Positions 54,212 through 63,090 are shown, counted from the stretch's first letter. The stretch is DNA of 64,000 nucleotides from an uncultured Victivallis sp. (GCA_944389895.1 CALXOA010000128.1:38232-102231), one strand, 5' to 3'. Numbers and translations are program-made. Notes: generated by a model from the sequence alone, not told the origin.

Positions 54212-54260
54212 TCCGGAGGCATGACGAGCTCTCCGGACTTCCTGCCGCCTCGTCTCCGGG

Positions 54261-54289
54261 TTGACAACCGGTGAATCCGGTGCTATTTT
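54261..54289 (+). promoter_or_regulatory. Promoter of the lactate dehydrogenase gene
   Basis: TTGACA (54261-54266), 17 bases, TATTTT (54284-54289), 45 bases before ATG 54334. Confidence 0.72.
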
Positions 54290-54333
54290 GTAGACAGTTG
54301 AGAGGAATCACCCACAGAAGGAGGAGTGTTGCC

Positions 54334-55404
54334 ATGAAAACTGTGAAAGTCGCATTTTTCGACACCAAGCCGTACGACCGCCAGTTCTTCGACGAAGCCA
54401 ACCGGGCATTCGGATATGAACTCACCTATTTTGAAACGCGCCTGACTCCGGTTTCCGCCCGGATGGCGGCCGGCTTCGACGCCGTCTCCGCATTTGTCAA
54501 CGATGACGTGGGTGCGGAGACCATTGAGGAACTGGTCCGCTGCGGCGTGAAAATCCTTGCGATGCGCTGCGCCGGATACAACAACGTCAATCTCGCCGCA
54601 GCTTACGGCCGAATCCTGGTGATGCGGGTTCCGGGGTACTCCCCCTACGCGGTCGCGGAGTACGCTCTGGCGATGCTTCAGACGTTGAACCGTTCCCTGC
54701 ACCGCGCTTACAACCGGGTGCGTGAAAACAACTTCTCAATCAACGGGCTGATCGGATTCGACCTGCGGGGGAAAACGTTCGGAATCATCGGAACCGGCAA
54801 GATCGGTCTGGTGTTCGCCGAATTGTTGCAGGGATTCGGCGTGCGCATCCTCGCTTATGACATGTTTCCCAACCGTGAAGCCGCGGAACGGCTTCACATC
54901 GAGTATGTCGAACCGGAAAAACTCTACGCCGAATCCGACATCATTTCGCTGCATTGTCCGCTCACTCCGGATAATGTTCACATGATCAACGCCCGCACCA
55001 TCGGGTTGATGAAAAAGGGCGTCTACATCATCAACACCAGCCGCGGGAAGTTGATCGACACCGTCGCCCTGATCGAGGGGTTGAAGAGCCGCAAAATCGG
55101 CGGCGCCGGTCTCGATGTCTACGAAGAGGAGAGCGACTATTTCTTCGAAGACCGTTCCGGCTATGCGATCGACGACGATGTGCTTGCCCGGTTGATGACG
55201 TTCCCCAATGTACTGATCACTTCCCACCAGGCGTTCTTCACCCGCGAGGCGATGACCAACATCGCCAACGTCACCCTGCGGAACATCGAAGATTGCGTGG
55301 AAAATCGAGAGCTGGTCAACTGCATCTGCCATCAGTGTGACGGCAACCGCGCCTGCCCGGGCAAAACGGCCGGGTCTCCGGGCTGCAAAGGCAAAAAACT
55401 CTGA
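54334..55404 (+). CDS. ldhA: Fermentative D-lactate dehydrogenase (LdhA type)
   Basis: 356-aa 2-hydroxyacid dehydrogenase that reduces pyruvate to D-lactate with NADH. MKTVKVAFFDTKPYDRQFFDEAN, RCAGYNNVNL, NAD motif GIIGTGKIG, INTSRGKLIDTVALIEGL with the catalytic Arg, LDVYEEESDYFFEDRSG (typical of LdhA) and the His in LITSHQAFFTREA. It is about 25 residues longer than E. coli LdhA because of a Cys/Lys-rich tail (CICHQCDGNRACPGKTAG...). ATG 54334 with AAGGAGGAG eight bases upstream. Converges with the GH130 gene. Confidence 0.93.
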   Translation: MKTVKVAFFDTKPYDRQFFDEANRAFGYELTYFETRLTPVSARMAAGFDAVSAFVNDDVGAETIEELVRCGVKILAMRCAGYNNVNLAAAYGRILVMRVPGYSPYAVAEYALAMLQTLNRSLHRAYNRVRENNFSINGLIGFDLRGKTFGIIGTGKIGLVFAELLQGFGVRILAYDMFPNREAAERLHIEYVEPEKLYAESDIISLHCPLTPDNVHMINARTIGLMKKGVYIINTSRGKLIDTVALIEGLKSRKIGGAGLDVYEEESDYFFEDRSGYAIDDDVLARLMTFPNVLITSHQAFFTREAMTNIANVTLRNIEDCVENRELVNCICHQCDGNRACPGKTAGSPGCKGKKL

Positions 55405-55433
55405 ACGGGGCGGAACTTCGCTTCGAACACGCA

Positions 55434-55483
55434 GAAAAAAGGGCTGTTGCAAAACCTCATGAGGAGTGCACGGCCCTTTTTTC
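55434..55483. terminator. Bidirectional terminator
   Basis: GAAAAAAGGGC (55434-55444) and GCCCTTTTTTC (55473-55483) form a perfect 11-base stem with a 28-base loop that contains CCTCATGAGG. T-runs on both strands fit termination of ldhA and of the convergent GH130 gene. Confidence 0.9.
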
Positions 55484-55504
55484 TCCAACGGGATCGGTAT
55501 GACT

Positions 55505-56500
55505 TCAGCGCCGGAACGGGCGAATCATACCGAGCAGATCCTCCACGGAAGCTGTCGCGAGGCATTCGACCGTATCGGCCGCTCCGTAATAGATCTTCAC
55601 CTCGCCGTCATCTTCGAGAATCATGCCTCCCGGGAAAATCACACTGCCGCGGAATCCTTCGAGCTCGTATTTCTCAGTCGCTTTCAACAGCGGTTCAGGA
55701 GCGATTCCGATCACCTTTCCCGGATCCTCGAGATCGAGCAGCATCAGGCCGGCGAGATACTCCTTATGCCAGGTCGCCCGCGGATCATTCGCAGTTTCCC
55801 AGCCGTAAAGGGTGCGTTCCGGATCCTTGTAAGTCGCATGGAACGTGGCAAGCCATCCCTTCTCCGTCTTGACCGGCGGCGCGGCAGGTCCGATCTTCGC
55901 ATTGGCAAAAGGAACATCCTCAGTGGCGAGCACCAGGCGCGAATCTCCCCAGTACCGACAATCCGGCGACATCGAAGACCAGATGTCGAAACGCTCCCGG
56001 TAGCCACGGCTGTACTCGGGGAACGGCCGCTCCAGGCGGACAAATTTACCGTTGACCTTCTCCGGGAAAAGCACCATATTACGATTGTCCGGCGTGGAGA
56101 CCGACAGTACTTCAAATTTGTCGAAATCATCCGTTACCGCGATTCCACCGCAGACGCCATGCTTCGTATCGACCGCAAAACAGAGATAACACCGGCCGTC
56201 GATCACCGTCAGACGCGGATCGTAGAAACGGATGAACTCGGGATTGGAAGCGACGATTCCGGCAGGCACGCTCCACGGTTTCGGCTGAACCTCCCATTTC
56301 ACACCGTCTTTGCTCCAGGCGACTCCGAGATTCGTGTAGGATGAGTTCCACCCGGTCGGCTTGAGCCCGACATCATTGCGGAACACCATCACATAACGCC
56401 CTTGAAATTTGCAGACTCCCGCATTGAAAACCAGCGAAGCGTCGAACGGGATGTCCGCCGCCGACAGTACCGGATTGGAGGGATGACGCACCAGTGCCAT
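55505..56500 (-). CDS. GH130-family mannoside phosphorylase/hydrolase
   Basis: 331-aa five-bladed beta-propeller protein of the GH130 type, whose members phosphorolyse or hydrolyse beta-mannosides. Start RHPSNPVLSAADIPFDASLVFNAGVCKFQGRYVM, catalytic-region FIRFYDPRLTVIDGRCYLCFA, PFPEYSRGYRERFDIWSSMSPDCRYWG, APPVKTEKGWLATFHAT, and EKYELEGFRGSVIFPGGMI near the end. No signal peptide, so it acts on imported sugars. ATG 56500 with AAAGGAAG upstream is preferred to a longer form. An operator palindrome lies 31 bases upstream. Confidence 0.88.
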   Translation of the reverse strand: MALVRHPSNPVLSAADIPFDASLVFNAGVCKFQGRYVMVFRNDVGLKPTGWNSSYTNLGVAWSKDGVKWEVQPKPWSVPAGIVASNPEFIRFYDPRLTVIDGRCYLCFAVDTKHGVCGGIAVTDDFDKFEVLSVSTPDNRNMVLFPEKVNGKFVRLERPFPEYSRGYRERFDIWSSMSPDCRYWGDSRLVLATEDVPFANAKIGPAAPPVKTEKGWLATFHATYKDPERTLYGWETANDPRATWHKEYLAGLMLLDLEDPGKVIGIAPEPLLKATEKYELEGFRGSVIFPGGMILEDDGEVKIYYGAADTVECLATASVEDLLGMIRPFRR

Positions 56501-56530
56501 TTTTTTCTTCCTTTGACAATATCCTATCAC

Positions 56531-56551
56531 ATCATGAAACCGTTTCATGAT
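56531..56551 (-). promoter_or_regulatory. Operator palindrome before the GH130 gene
   Basis: A perfect 21-base palindrome: arms ATCATGAAAC and GTTTCATGAT around one central C. The ATGAAACcGTTTCAT core is a LacI-family style site. It lies about 30 bases before the start codon and downstream of any likely promoter, so repression is expected. No clear -35/-10 pair was found upstream of it. Confidence 0.68.
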
Positions 56552-56670
56552 CCATTTGTTTAATCTAACATCACTCTCGATGCTTTGCCAGTGCAGTTTG
56601 AAATAAATTCACTCTTTCGCAATCCGACGCCCCGCTCCGGAACTCACAGGCAACTCCGTCCGCATTCCGA

Positions 56671-56726
56671 AAAAAAAGAAGCCGGAACTCCGATGGTCCA
56701 CGGGGACAGACCTTCAGGTTCCGGCT
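56671..56726 (-). terminator. Intrinsic terminator of the two-component operon
   Basis: On the minus strand AGCCGGAAC (56726-56718) pairs with GTTCCGGCT (56688-56680) over nine bases, followed by TCTTTTTTTT. It stands about 150 bases downstream of the histidine kinase stop. The rest of the 56552-56872 gap holds no gene I can support. Confidence 0.85.
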
Positions 56727-56872
56727 GTAAAAGGACTCGGAAGCGGCAGACCGCCTCAAATTTCCGATTTCCACTGCCTAAGATATCACCTCATGATGGC
56801 TGGAAGATTGCCGTGGGATTGCAATTCGGCAATCCAGGATTTTTCCGCGCCGGCTCCGCCGTCAAAACGACC

Positions 56873-58501
56873 TCAGGCATGCTCCCTCCAGAGGGGAAGC
56901 TCCACTGTGAACACCGATCCCCTGCCGAACTCGCTCTCAACGAAAATCCGGCCGCGATGAGCGGAAACAATCGCCTGAACCAGAGCCAGTCCCAGGCCGT
57001 TGCCTGGACGTGACCGGCTGGAATCACTGCGAAAAAAGCGTTCGAACACATGACCTATCTCCTCGGGCTTGATTCCGCAACCGGTATCCGCCACCCGGAA
57101 GCGAGCAATATCATTCCCGTTCTCCAGCGAAACGGTGATCCTGCCCTCATCGGGGGTGAACTTGAGCGCATTGTCAATCAGGTTGGCGACGACCCGCTGC
57201 AGCTTGATCCGCTCCCCTGCCACGACAACCGGCTCCGAAGGCAATTCCAGAGTCAGAGCGATGTGCCGATCCTCTGCCAGAGGGCCGAAGAGATCCACCG
57301 CCACCTCCGCCATCCGCGACAAATCCACCGGGGCCAGTTCCAGCGCATCGATCTTCGAACCGGTCCGGGTGATTTCAAGCATCGTGTTGATCAGCTGAAG
57401 CATCTGACCGCATTCCTCGGCAATCACTCCGGCCATCTCCTTGTAGGCGGAAAGGTCCGGGGGACCGCTCACCGTGACTTCAGCCAATCCCCGCATCCGC
57501 GTCAGAGGAGTACGCAGATCGTGTGCGACGTTGTCGGTAACCATCCGGAGTTCCTCAAAATAACGTTCGGTATTGGCGTTCATCAGATTGAAGGTGTCGA
57601 CCAGTTCGTCGATTTCGGCGCCCTCGTTCCCGCCCGGAACCCGCCGGGAAAAGTCGCCTCCGGCAATATCGCGCGCCGCCTCACTGACCCTGACGACCCC
57701 GGCGATGAATTTACGGGCGATCAGCCAGCCGCAAAGCGAACCGATGCAGAGTACCGCGATGAAAGTACCGGCATGTATCAGCGAATAATCGCGGATCATC
57801 GCATAAGTCCGGGCAAGATTGCGTCCCGTCTCGATCACCCGGCCGTCAAACATGGGCAGGCGAATCACCCGGAAATCGGAACGATCTCCCGCGGCAATGT
57901 CGAAATCGGGACCGCCCCCCTCCCCGTTCTCCGCCGTATTCGCCTCTGCCGGCAAACTCCGTGCCCGGCGTGATCCGGCCAGTTTCCGCCCGTTCCGGTC
58001 GAGCAGCAGAAAGGTGACATTGCTGCTTCCCTCCGCCAGCGAACGGTCATCGAAGGCATTCTGAAGAAGTTCGATGTGATGATCCGGCTCGACCAGCCTG
58101 GAGTAAACCGTACCGTCACTCTCCCGCCGCAGTTCGTAAAGTTTTCCTCCGCAGACGCCGTAATAAGTCCGGAAGGTTCCATGCAGATTCCGGTTCTCAA
58201 AACCGAGCAGCAATCTGACACCCGGCAACCTCGCGTTGAAAGCCGCCAGCGTGGGCCGACTCACCAGCGCGGCCGGAATCTCGCGGTCGAACTGCTTGTA
58301 GCGCCGTCCGGTCAGATAGATGTGAACCAGTTCGCGGGCCTCCGCCTCCAGCTCGCGATCCGCAGCCTCGAGCAATCCCTTGCGCATGACGTAGTAAGCC
58401 AGCGGCAGGCAAACCGCCGCGGAAACGGCGAACAGCGCGGCGAACCAGAGCGCGACCCGGAATTTAACGGTGCCGAAAATCCGCTTCCGTTTCGACGACA
58501 T
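56873..58501 (-). CDS. Membrane sensor histidine kinase
   Basis: 542-aa kinase. Membrane helices at ~14-37 and 242-262 enclose a ~200-residue sensory region, followed by a HAMP segment, the phospho-accepting His327 in DNVAHDLRTPL, an N-box region (VVANLIDNALKFTPDEG), and G-boxes DTGCGIKPEEIGHVFERFFR and PGNGLGLALVQAIV. Autophosphorylates and passes phosphate to the response regulator encoded just upstream, with which it overlaps by 38 bases. The signal sensed is unknown. No strong ribosome binding site before ATG 58501. Confidence 0.93.
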   Translation of the reverse strand: MSSKRKRIFGTVKFRVALWFAALFAVSAAVCLPLAYYVMRKGLLEAADRELEAEARELVHIYLTGRRYKQFDREIPAALVSRPTLAAFNARLPGVRLLLGFENRNLHGTFRTYYGVCGGKLYELRRESDGTVYSRLVEPDHHIELLQNAFDDRSLAEGSSNVTFLLLDRNGRKLAGSRRARSLPAEANTAENGEGGGPDFDIAAGDRSDFRVIRLPMFDGRVIETGRNLARTYAMIRDYSLIHAGTFIAVLCIGSLCGWLIARKFIAGVVRVSEAARDIAGGDFSRRVPGGNEGAEIDELVDTFNLMNANTERYFEELRMVTDNVAHDLRTPLTRMRGLAEVTVSGPPDLSAYKEMAGVIAEECGQMLQLINTMLEITRTGSKIDALELAPVDLSRMAEVAVDLFGPLAEDRHIALTLELPSEPVVVAGERIKLQRVVANLIDNALKFTPDEGRITVSLENGNDIARFRVADTGCGIKPEEIGHVFERFFRSDSSRSRPGNGLGLALVQAIVSAHRGRIFVESEFGRGSVFTVELPLWREHA

Positions 58502-59156
58502 ACCCGAAACCCCGTACCGTATGGATGAGCTTTTCCTGGAATGGTTTATCTACTTTTTCACGCAGGCGGCACATCCTGGTTTCAACGATATTGGTCTGCG
58601 GATCGAAATTGTACTCCCAGACATGTTCCATGATCATCGTCTTGGTCACCACCCGCCCCTTGTTGCGCACCAGAAACTCCAGAAGAGAAAATTCCAGCGG
58701 CTGAATATCGATTCTCTCTCCGCCACGGTAGACCTTGCGCGCCAGAAGATCGATCGACAGATCACCGACTGAAAGCGTCGACGGCTCCGAGGAACCTCCC
58801 GCACGACGCAGCAACGCCTGCACCCGCGCCACGAGTTCAGTGAAGGAGAACGGCTTGACCAGATAATCATCCCCCCCCTCCTGAAGAGCACGCACCTTGT
58901 CGTTGACCGAACTGCGCGCACTCAGTACGATCACCGGCATCGAATTACCGGCGGCACGCAGTTTCGAAATCAGCGTGAAGCCATCCATTCCCGGCAGCAT
59001 GATATCGACAATCGCCAGATCACACGCCGCCGTTTCGGCCTTGAAAAGTCCATCCGGCCCGGTCGCGGCATGCACCGTGGTGAAGCCGGACTGTTGCAAC
59101 CCCTTCAGAATGAAATCGGCGGTTCGCGCATCATCCTCCACCAGAAGTATCTTCAT
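58464..59156 (-). CDS. OmpR-family response regulator
   Basis: 230-aa regulator: receiver domain (KILLVEDDARTADFILKGL) with phospho-acceptor Asp51 in AIVDIMLPGMDGF and Lys in VKPFSFTELVARV, then the winged helix LARKVYRGGERIDIQPLEFSLLEFL...MCRLREKVDKPF. Target genes are not evident, though the META lipoprotein gene lies upstream on the same strand. ATG 59156 with GGAGGAG close upstream is preferred to an ATG seven codons earlier. Confidence 0.94.
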   Translation of the reverse strand: MKILLVEDDARTADFILKGLQQSGFTTVHAATGPDGLFKAETAACDLAIVDIMLPGMDGFTLISKLRAAGNSMPVIVLSARSSVNDKVRALQEGGDDYLVKPFSFTELVARVQALLRRAGGSSEPSTLSVGDLSIDLLARKVYRGGERIDIQPLEFSLLEFLVRNKGRVVTKTMIMEHVWEYNFDPQTNIVETRMCRLREKVDKPFQEKLIHTVRGFGYVVETEADFRHR

Positions 59157-59188
59157 TTTCTCCTCCGCTCCGGACAAATGTTCACGCC

Positions 59189-59638
59189 TTACCGCTGCAT
59201 CGCTCCATCCTGCAGGGAATATTCAGCCACCACCTGCTCGCCGCTCCGGAAAAGCAACCGATTCTCCGGCGTCACCGAATAGCTCTCCACCGATTCGAGC
59301 ATCTCCAGGTAATGCTGCTCAAACGCGAGTGCCGGCCCCGCCATGCGGGTGACGCCGAGAACGCCGAACTCGATGGTGCCGGATGACGGAACCACCCTGA
59401 CCGGTCCGAAATAACGATTGACCCCGGCATTGCCGGAAACCTTGCCGTCATCAATCAGCAACGTGACCGGCTGTTCCGGCATGACCGTATTCGGCGGCAC
59501 CGCCAGAGAGTCCGTCTCAAGCATCCATAGCATTCCGGCGATTTCACGGGGGACCGCCGGCGTAGAACTGCATCCCGCCGCAACCAGCAACAACAACCCG
59601 GCACCGGCAGCCGCAAGACTCGGAAAAATTCTGCTCAT
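59189..59638 (-). CDS. META-domain lipoprotein
   Basis: 149-aa lipoprotein with lipobox LVAAGC (signal peptide ~1-21) and a HslJ/META-like domain (GMLWMLETDSLAVP, VTLLIDDGKVSGNAGVNRYFGPV, GVTRMAGPALAFEQHYLEML). Probably sits in the outer membrane facing the periplasm. HslJ-type proteins are linked to stress in other bacteria; no role is shown here. AGGAGGGA precedes ATG 59638; it lies 32 bases upstream of the response-regulator gene. Confidence 0.83.
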   Translation of the reverse strand: MSRIFPSLAAAGAGLLLLVAAGCSSTPAVPREIAGMLWMLETDSLAVPPNTVMPEQPVTLLIDDGKVSGNAGVNRYFGPVRVVPSSGTIEFGVLGVTRMAGPALAFEQHYLEMLESVESYSVTPENRLLFRSGEQVVAEYSLQDGAMQR

Positions 59639-59663
59639 CCAATATCCCTCCTGTATTACACCG

Positions 59664-60260
59664 TCACTTCGCAGGTCGCCCGACCACCTGCACGAAGAGC
59701 ACTTCGTGCTTCTGGTCGAGTTTCAGTACCCGTGTCAGCGACTCCTTGTCGAAACTTCCCCGGAAAACCGTAGCCAGACCGTTTGACGCGGCAAACAGAT
59801 AGACGTTCTGCCCGATGAATCCGCAATCTACAAGCGCATACTGGCGGGCCGGCTGCCGGTTGAAGTCGGCGACCATGATGATCGCAACCGGTGCGCCGCC
59901 GGGAATCTCCGCCTTTTCCGTGGAAATCCGGATCAGTTTGTTGGCCGCGGCATCATAACGGAAAACACCATCTGCGAGCTGAACGTACAGCACGATCTCC
60001 TGCCGGTTCAACGCAGTCGGCGCCGTCAGCCGGCCATCCGGCCGATTGACTCCGGCAGCCGCCCACAACAGATTGGAGAGTTCCCCGGCCGAAAGGGGTT
60101 CCGGAGAAAAACGGCGTTCGGTCCGGCGCTTCGCCAGCGCCTCCATCAGGGGCATGCCGCCGGAGGTCTCCGGCTTCGGCAACTCGATATCGGCAGCCAT
60201 GACACTTCCAGCCGTCAATACGGCTGCCGACGCCAGAACAGTACGCATTTTCAACTTCAT
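59664..60260 (-). CDS. Exported SagB/nitroreductase-family protein
   Basis: 198-aa protein with a signal peptide (MKLKMRTVLASAAVLTAGSVMAAD) followed by a nitroreductase-like flavin domain: LPKPETSGGMPLMEALAKRRTERRF, LSNLLWAAAGVNRPDGRLTAPTALNRQEI, CGFIGQNVYLFAASNGLATVFRGSFD. SagB-type members oxidise or reduce small organic substrates with FMN. Export of a flavin protein to the periplasm is unusual. Starts at ATG 60260, one base overlap with the previous stop; a GTG at 60263 is possible. Short for the family. Confidence 0.8.
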   Translation of the reverse strand: MKLKMRTVLASAAVLTAGSVMAADIELPKPETSGGMPLMEALAKRRTERRFSPEPLSAGELSNLLWAAAGVNRPDGRLTAPTALNRQEIVLYVQLADGVFRYDAAANKLIRISTEKAEIPGGAPVAIIMVADFNRQPARQYALVDCGFIGQNVYLFAASNGLATVFRGSFDKESLTRVLKLDQKHEVLFVQVVGRPAK

Positions 60261-60988
60261 CACTCTCCTCTTTCCTTCTTTGTTTGCCTCTCAACACCGC
60301 TGCCGACAAAACCGTACAGCACTTCCCCGGTGCGATCGTAGACCAGACATGCGGATTCTCCATCGGGCCGTTCTTCGGACCAGCTCCAGAAGGAGTCCGG
60401 CATCCGCTCCAGCCACAGCACAGGGAAACTCTTCTTTTGAGCATCTCCCAATTTCCAGCTCCGCTCCGTCGCAAATGCGAGAAATTCCGGCTCCGTTACC
60501 CGACAGTGCCAACGGCAGAATCCGGACGGACCGGAACGCTTCAGAAAAACAATCTCCTTCGCCCCGGGCGGCGTCAGGGCAATGATTTCCGCAGGTACCG
60601 ATTCGGCATCCAGCCTCGCAAGCGTTCCCCGCTCGAAAGAACCGGTGAAAACCAGCCACGCAATCAGCCAGAACAACAGAAAAACCGCGGCGCTCAGATT
60701 GATCAGACCATGCCAGCCGAATCTGCGGCGATACCATGGCACAGAAACCGCGGCCGACTCCGGAGAGTCCCCGGCCGGCAGACGTCTCCAGCGGGAACAC
60801 ACCCACATTCCCCATATCCCGACAACCACCAGCGCAACACTCGAGGCGGCCTCCACGAAGGAGCGGCCGAACCCGCGGAAGAAGGTCAGAACGAAGCAGG
60901 CCACAAAAAAAGTGAACACCGCCAGCCCCGCACCGTTGACGCCGAGCATCAGGAGTTTTCTGGCAAGTTTTTTCTGTTCAACAGTCAT
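60260..60988 (-). CDS. Membrane protein of unknown function
   Basis: 242-aa protein with three predicted membrane helices (about 13-35, 45-62 and 92-112) and a C-terminal soluble domain of ~120 residues (ARLDAESVPAEIIALTPPGAKEIVFLKRSG...CRVTEPEFLAFATERSWKLG) that is not recognised. Part of the run of minus-strand genes from nagA to the kinase; shares a base with the nitroreductase start. ATG 60988 with GGAG eight bases upstream is preferred to a GTG three codons earlier. Confidence 0.72.
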   Translation of the reverse strand: MTVEQKKLARKLLMLGVNGAGLAVFTFFVACFVLTFFRGFGRSFVEAASSVALVVVGIWGMWVCSRWRRLPAGDSPESAAVSVPWYRRRFGWHGLINLSAAVFLLFWLIAWLVFTGSFERGTLARLDAESVPAEIIALTPPGAKEIVFLKRSGPSGFCRWHCRVTEPEFLAFATERSWKLGDAQKKSFPVLWLERMPDSFWSWSEERPDGESACLVYDRTGEVLYGFVGSGVERQTKKERGE

Positions 60989-61001
60989 CAAACGCACTCC
61001 G

Positions 61002-61841
61002 TCATCCTGCTGTATAGCGTACCGAAATTCCGGCGGGCAGAACCCTTCCGGTACTCTCCGGAACCGTCATCTCGGCGGATTCAAACTTCCCGCCCCGGCC
61101 GAACGCCGCAACGACCAGCCGTTCAAGCACCAGCACGGAGAATCCCGGCGAGTGACAGCTCAAAACCACGGTAAACGGCCGCGACCGATCCCTCAATTCA
61201 TTGCAGCGCCCCAGAAGTTTCGGCAGATCCTCCTCGATCTTCCAGACCTGCCCGCTGGATCCGCGGCCGAAAGTAGGCGGATCCAGTGCAATCAGATTGT
61301 ACCGGCTGCCGCGCCGTACCTCACGCAACGTGAATTTGTTCACATCGTCGGCGATCCAGCGGATCGCGTCAGGCACACCGGGATTCAGCGCCAGATTTTC
61401 CCGCCCCCACTCGATCATACCGCGGGAGGCGTCGAGGTGGCAGACCGCGGCACCGGCCGCCGCCATGGCCATGGAACCGACCCCGGAATATCCAAAAAGG
61501 TTCAGAGCCCGGCTTCCCTCTCCCAATCCGGAAGCGGGGGAGCGGAAATAATCCCAGTTGGCGTACTGTTCTGCGAAAAAACCGAGATGACCGAAACCGG
61601 TCGGCTTGATCTTCAGCCGAAACCCACCCCATTCCGCATTCCAGGACTCCGGCAACCGGCGCCGGAATGTCCACTTCCCGCCGCCGGAGCTGTCTCTCGT
61701 GAAAACTGCGTCGGCCGCCTCCCATTCCGCTGCCGGAAGTTCCGGCTGCCAGAAGGCGTTCAACGCCGGCCGGATCAGACGGTATTCCCCGACCTGCTCC
61801 AGCTTCCGCAAATTTCCCGAGTCGAGCAGCCGGTATTTCAT
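61002..61841 (-). CDS. SAM-dependent methyltransferase (RlmK/RlmI-like)
   Basis: 279-aa class I methyltransferase lacking the PUA domain of RlmI. Motifs: FGHLGFFAEQYANWDYFR, SAM-binding ALNLFGYSGVGSMAMAAAGAAVCHLDASRGMIEWGREN, catalytic-site IALDPPTFGRGSSGQVW and VVLSCHSPGFS. RNA, probably 23S rRNA, is the expected substrate. ATG 61841 overlaps the nagA stop as ATGA. Confidence 0.88.
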   Translation of the reverse strand: MKYRLLDSGNLRKLEQVGEYRLIRPALNAFWQPELPAAEWEAADAVFTRDSSGGGKWTFRRRLPESWNAEWGGFRLKIKPTGFGHLGFFAEQYANWDYFRSPASGLGEGSRALNLFGYSGVGSMAMAAAGAAVCHLDASRGMIEWGRENLALNPGVPDAIRWIADDVNKFTLREVRRGSRYNLIALDPPTFGRGSSGQVWKIEEDLPKLLGRCNELRDRSRPFTVVLSCHSPGFSVLVLERLVVAAFGRGGKFESAEMTVPESTGRVLPAGISVRYTAG

Positions 61842-63025
61842 AACCCCTCCGCCGAATAGACGATTCTGCCGTTACAGACCGTCAGCAGCGGCCGGTTGGT
61901 CCGCCGTTCGAAAATCGCCAGATCGGCACGCCGGTTCGGCAGCAGCACGCCACGGTCCTTCAGCCCGAATGCCGCCGCAGGATTGCTGGTCACCGCCACC
62001 GCCGCCTGAGTCTCAGGCAAATGTCCGCAGCTCATCAAACTGTGCCAGCCGGAATCAAGCATCGTGGTGGTTCCGGCGAGCACACTCTGCTCCGTCTGCG
62101 AGAATCCGTCCTTGACCAGGATGCGCGACGGCCCGATCCGGTACTCTCCATTCGGCATGCCGGCCGCCATCGTACAGTCACTGATGCCGACCAGCTGGCT
62201 CGTCTTTTTGCAGCGACATGCCAGATCGACCATGCGTGGATGGATGTGACGCCCGTCAATGATCAGTTCCACCGTCACCCGGTTATCGGTCAATGCGATG
62301 GAGGAAAGCCCCATCTCGCGCTGATGGAGCGGAGGCATGCCGTTGAAAAGATGCGTACAGTAACTGGCCCCGGCATCGATCGCACGCATCGTCTGCTGTT
62401 CATTGGCGATGCTGTGCCCCATCGACGGTTTCACGCCGTTTTCCAGCAGAAATTCAATCAGCTCGACCGCATGTTCCAGCTCGGGCGCGAACGTCATCAC
62501 CTTGACCATTCCCTGGCCGGCATCGATCAGAGCACGAGCGAAACCGAGGTCGATCGGCCGGATCGCCTCCTCCTCCTGAGCTCCACGCTTGAAGGGATTG
62601 ATGAAGGGCCCCTCAATATTGATACCCGCCGGAACCGCACCGGGCAGCGGCCGTTTCATCTCTTCGGCAAGCCGCGCCAGATTGGCGACCATCTCCGCCT
62701 CCGGCGACGCCACCACCGTCGGAAAAAACGAAGTCACACCGCGCTCTCCGAGAATCCGGCTCATCGCATCGATCGGGCGCGGAGAAACATCCACCGAAGA
62801 ACAGTCGAAACCGCCCGCCCCGTGGATATGGGTGTCGATGAACCCCGGAGTCATGTAGGCATTCTCGAACTTCAGCAGTTCAAGCTCCTTGTCCATCGAA
62901 AAGGCGGAAAGCCCCCCCACTGCGAGAATCTGATCATCTTCGCACAACACCGCGCCATTCTCGATCCGCCGATCCGGCGAGATCAGGTAATCGACGATAT
63001 ACAATCTGCGAACCCGGTTTTTCAT
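61838..63025 (-). CDS. nagA: N-acetylglucosamine-6-phosphate deacetylase NagA
   Basis: 395-aa amidohydrolase that deacetylates GlcNAc-6-phosphate. Metal site YMTPGFIDTHIHGAGGFDCSS, GINIEGPFINPFKRGAQ, MGHSIANEQQTMRAIDAGASYCTHLFNGMPPLHQRE, and LVGISDCTMAAGMPNGEYRIG with the catalytic Asp. GlcNAc use fits a mucin- or chitin-degrading life and also recovers cell-wall sugar. No nagB, nagC or nagE in the window. Own promoter and a leader hairpin. Confidence 0.94.
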   Translation of the reverse strand: MKNRVRRLYIVDYLISPDRRIENGAVLCEDDQILAVGGLSAFSMDKELELLKFENAYMTPGFIDTHIHGAGGFDCSSVDVSPRPIDAMSRILGERGVTSFFPTVVASPEAEMVANLARLAEEMKRPLPGAVPAGINIEGPFINPFKRGAQEEEAIRPIDLGFARALIDAGQGMVKVMTFAPELEHAVELIEFLLENGVKPSMGHSIANEQQTMRAIDAGASYCTHLFNGMPPLHQREMGLSSIALTDNRVTVELIIDGRHIHPRMVDLACRCKKTSQLVGISDCTMAAGMPNGEYRIGPSRILVKDGFSQTEQSVLAGTTTMLDSGWHSLMSCGHLPETQAAVAVTSNPAAAFGLKDRGVLLPNRRADLAIFERRTNRPLLTVCNGRIVYSAEGL

Positions 63026-63060
63026 ACCCCGATCGCGCTGCTCCTTTCCTGCTTGTCACA

Positions 63061-63077
63061 GACGCGGTTCCCGCGTC
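63061..63077 (-). promoter_or_regulatory. Hairpin/operator in nagA leader
   Basis: GACGCGG-TTC-CCGCGTC, a perfect 7-base inverted repeat with a three-base loop, between the nagA promoter and start codon. Could be a repressor site or an mRNA hairpin. Flanking TGTGAC is partly symmetric. Confidence 0.5.
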
Positions 63078-63090
63078 ACATCGATCCTCT

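Noticed and set aside
56571..56774. Small minus-strand open frame of 67 codons
   Set aside because: It spans the terminator hairpin, has no ribosome binding site and shows no recognisable features.
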